From Roseovarius carneus (GTDB taxonomy: Bacteria > Pseudomonadota > Alphaproteobacteria > Rhodobacterales > Rhodobacteraceae), in assembly GCF_020141465.1 (NCBI RefSeq), contig NZ_JAHSPD010000001.1:620001-684000 (forward strand): a stretch of 64,000 nt of DNA, given 5' to 3'. Under the pieces are notes generated by a model that was not told the DNA's origin, ran no database searches, and was given only the letters and a program-made list of their open reading frames with translations. Both the position numbers and the translations under genes were made by a program. This document shows, in pieces, positions 62,443 through 64,000 of this stretch. Position 1 is the first letter of the stretch. Each line of letters begins with the position of its first letter.

Positions 62443-64000
62443 ATGACGCCCCTCCCCTCCCCACAACTGCCCGCGAGTTTCGACGCTTGGTTCGCCGCGC
62501 GTGGCTGGTCCATCCACCCGCATCAACGCGAGATGGTGGCGCGTGCGCGCGACCCCGCGCTTTTGCTCATCGCCCCCACGGGCGGGGGCAAAACGCTGGC
62601 CGGATTCCTGCCTACCTTGGCCGAGTTGGCCAGCGGCGGTCACGCTGGCATGCACACGCTCTACATCTCTCCGCTCAAGGCGCTGGCCACAGATATCAAG
62701 CGCAACCTCACCGCTCCGGTAGAGGAAATGGGCCTGCCCATCCGCATTGAGGATCGCACTGGCGACACATCCTACACCAAAAAGCGCCGCCAGCGCGCGG
62801 ACCCGCCCCATATCTTGCTGACCACACCCGAAAGCCTCGCCCTGCTGACCTCATACGAGGATGCACCGCGTATTTTTGCGGGGCTTCAGCGCGTTGTGAT
62901 TGACGAAATACACGCCCTCGCCGACAGCAAGCGCGGCGATCAGTTGATGCTGGCGCTCACACGGTTGCAGACCCTTTGTCCCGGCCTGCGTCGTGTGGGC
63001 CTTTCGGCCACAGTCGAAGACCCCGCCGCCATCGCGCATCTTCTAGCCAGCCACCCCGACCCTTGCGCGATCCTTCAGGCCGATCCCGGACCCGCGCCGG
63101 ATATCTCCATGCTCGAAATCAACGAACCGCCCCCTTGGGCCGGTGGCGGTGCGGCCTATGCCATTCCCGCCGTGCTGGAGGAGGTGAAAAAGCACAACAC
63201 CACGCTCATTTTCCACAACACCCGCGCGCAGGCCGAGATTTTCTTTCGCAACCTGTGGCTGGCGAATGATGACACCCTCGCCATCGGCATCCACCACGGA
63301 AGCCTTGATCGCGAGCAGCGGGTGCGGGTCGAAGGCGCTATGCAGCGTGGGGAATTGCGCGCAATCGTCTGCACGGGAAGCCTTGATCTGGGCATTGACT
63401 GGGGCGATGTCGATCTTGTCATTCAGGTCGGCGCACCCAAAAACGTCAAGCGCCTCGTGCAACGGATTGGCCGCGCGAACCACCGTTACAACGCGCCTTC
63501 CAAGGCGCTTCTGGTGCCCGCCAACCGGTTTGAGGGGGTCGAATGCCGCGCAGCCCTTGAGGCGGCCGCGGCCCATGATCTGGACGGTGATCCGCGCGGA
63601 CCGGGACCTTTGGATGTGCTGTGCCAGCATATCCTGATCCGCGCATGCGCCGGACCGTTTGACGCGGATCACCTCTACGCGGAGGTGATCACATCAGGCG
63701 CCTACACCGCCCTCACCCGCGCCGATTTCGACGCCTGTCTTGAGTTTTGCGCCACCGGAGGCTACGCGCTTCGGGCCTATGACAAATGGCAGCGACTACA
63801 TCTGCGTGACGGCCTCTGGCAGTTGCGAGACCCCCGCGCGACACAGCTTATCCGGATGAATGTTGGCACGATTCAGGATAGCGACACGCTCAAAGTTCGG
63901 CTTAAGCGCAATCGCGGCGGCAAGCCTCTGGGCGAGGTGGATGAGGCCTTTGCAGCCACCCTCACCCCCGGTGATACGTTCCTGATCGGGGGGCAGGTCG
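62443..64000 (+). CDS. Ligase-associated DEXH-box DNA helicase, Lhr-core type (3' end outside window)
   Basis: The reading frame from ATG at 62443 is open to the window edge (519 full codons). It has helicase motif I (APTGGGKTLAGFLP), motif Ia (YISPLKALATDI), a DEIH box (VVIDEIHALADSKRG), the SAT motif (GLSATVEDP) and motif VI (LVQRIGRANHRY), as in Lhr-like repair helicases that are often next to an ATP-dependent DNA ligase. The ligase genes, if present, are beyond the window. GGGAGG lies just before the ATG. Confidence 0.92.
   Translation, partial: MTPLPSPQLPASFDAWFAARGWSIHPHQREMVARARDPALLLIAPTGGGKTLAGFLPTLAELASGGHAGMHTLYISPLKALATDIKRNLTAPVEEMGLPIRIEDRTGDTSYTKKRRQRADPPHILLTTPESLALLTSYEDAPRIFAGLQRVVIDEIHALADSKRGDQLMLALTRLQTLCPGLRRVGLSATVEDPAAIAHLLASHPDPCAILQADPGPAPDISMLEINEPPPWAGGGAAYAIPAVLEEVKKHNTTLIFHNTRAQAEIFFRNLWLANDDTLAIGIHHGSLDREQRVRVEGAMQRGELRAIVCTGSLDLGIDWGDVDLVIQVGAPKNVKRLVQRIGRANHRYNAPSKALLVPANRFEGVECRAALEAAAAHDLDGDPRGPGPLDVLCQHILIRACAGPFDADHLYAEVITSGAYTALTRADFDACLEFCATGGYALRAYDKWQRLHLRDGLWQLRDPRATQLIRMNVGTIQDSDTLKVRLKRNRGGKPLGEVDEAFAATLTPGDTFLIGGQV

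Noticed and set aside
1-64000. tRNA, rRNA, insertion sequences, integrases, CRISPR arrays and replication origins
   Set aside because: I looked for their characteristic patterns and found none. Small RNAs cannot be excluded by reading alone.

Overview
The window is about 64 kb of GC-rich chromosome from an alphaproteobacterium, most likely a member of the Roseobacter group (Rhodobacteraceae). This is inferred from gene content: a ctaC-ctaB-ctaG-ctaE cytochrome oxidase cluster without ctaD, an alphaproteobacterial tad (Flp pilus) locus, a BetI-type regulator with a polyamine-type ABC importer, and dense ATGA start/stop overlaps. I see no transposase, integrase, CRISPR array, tRNA or rRNA. Every large block reads as host chromosome.

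Layout. 1-6 kb: the end of a DNA alkyl-transferase gene, an OmpA-type lipoprotein, a LysR regulator divergent from a small secreted protein, leuB, and a membrane-bound alpha/beta hydrolase. 6-20 kb is the most unusual part, an amine-uptake and amine-oxidation island. It holds an Amt-family protein that has lost both pore histidines, two dissimilar trimethylamine-dehydrogenase-like flavoproteins (one with an extra C-terminal helical domain), a BetI-like TetR repressor, a four-gene PotFGHI-like importer and, divergently, a double-cupin protein overlapping a Tat-exported amine oxidase. A near-perfect 18-bp palindrome sits in the divergent promoter and is the likely operator. 20-31 kb: nadE, a secreted protein made almost entirely of MORN repeats, a GFA-family protein, an iron-sulfur photolyase overlapping an SDR, leuA behind a leucine-rich leader peptide, a cupin plus acyl-CoA ligase pair, and an orphan ferric-iron binding protein.

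31-49 kb is mainly housekeeping: a D-2-hydroxyacid dehydrogenase, a metallo-beta-lactamase-fold protein, a GNAT acetyltransferase, an M16 peptidase, thrC, SURF1, the cytochrome c oxidase assembly and subunit genes, tldD, dprA, topA, an L,D-transpeptidase, a 3-oxoacid CoA-transferase pair and a lytic transglycosylase. 50-62.4 kb is a complete-looking tad locus: two Flp pilins each with its own terminator, cpaB, cpaC, an OmpA-like lipoprotein, cpaE, cpaF, tadB, tadC, two TPR lipoproteins, a prepilin peptidase and a winged-helix AAA ATPase. The window ends inside a DEXH helicase gene.

The main candidate for an undescribed system is the 6-20 kb amine island. Its parts suggest import of a cationic amine or betaine followed by N-demethylation or deamination under BetI-like control. 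The residues that bind trimethylamine in the model enzyme are only partly kept, so the substrate is probably something else.
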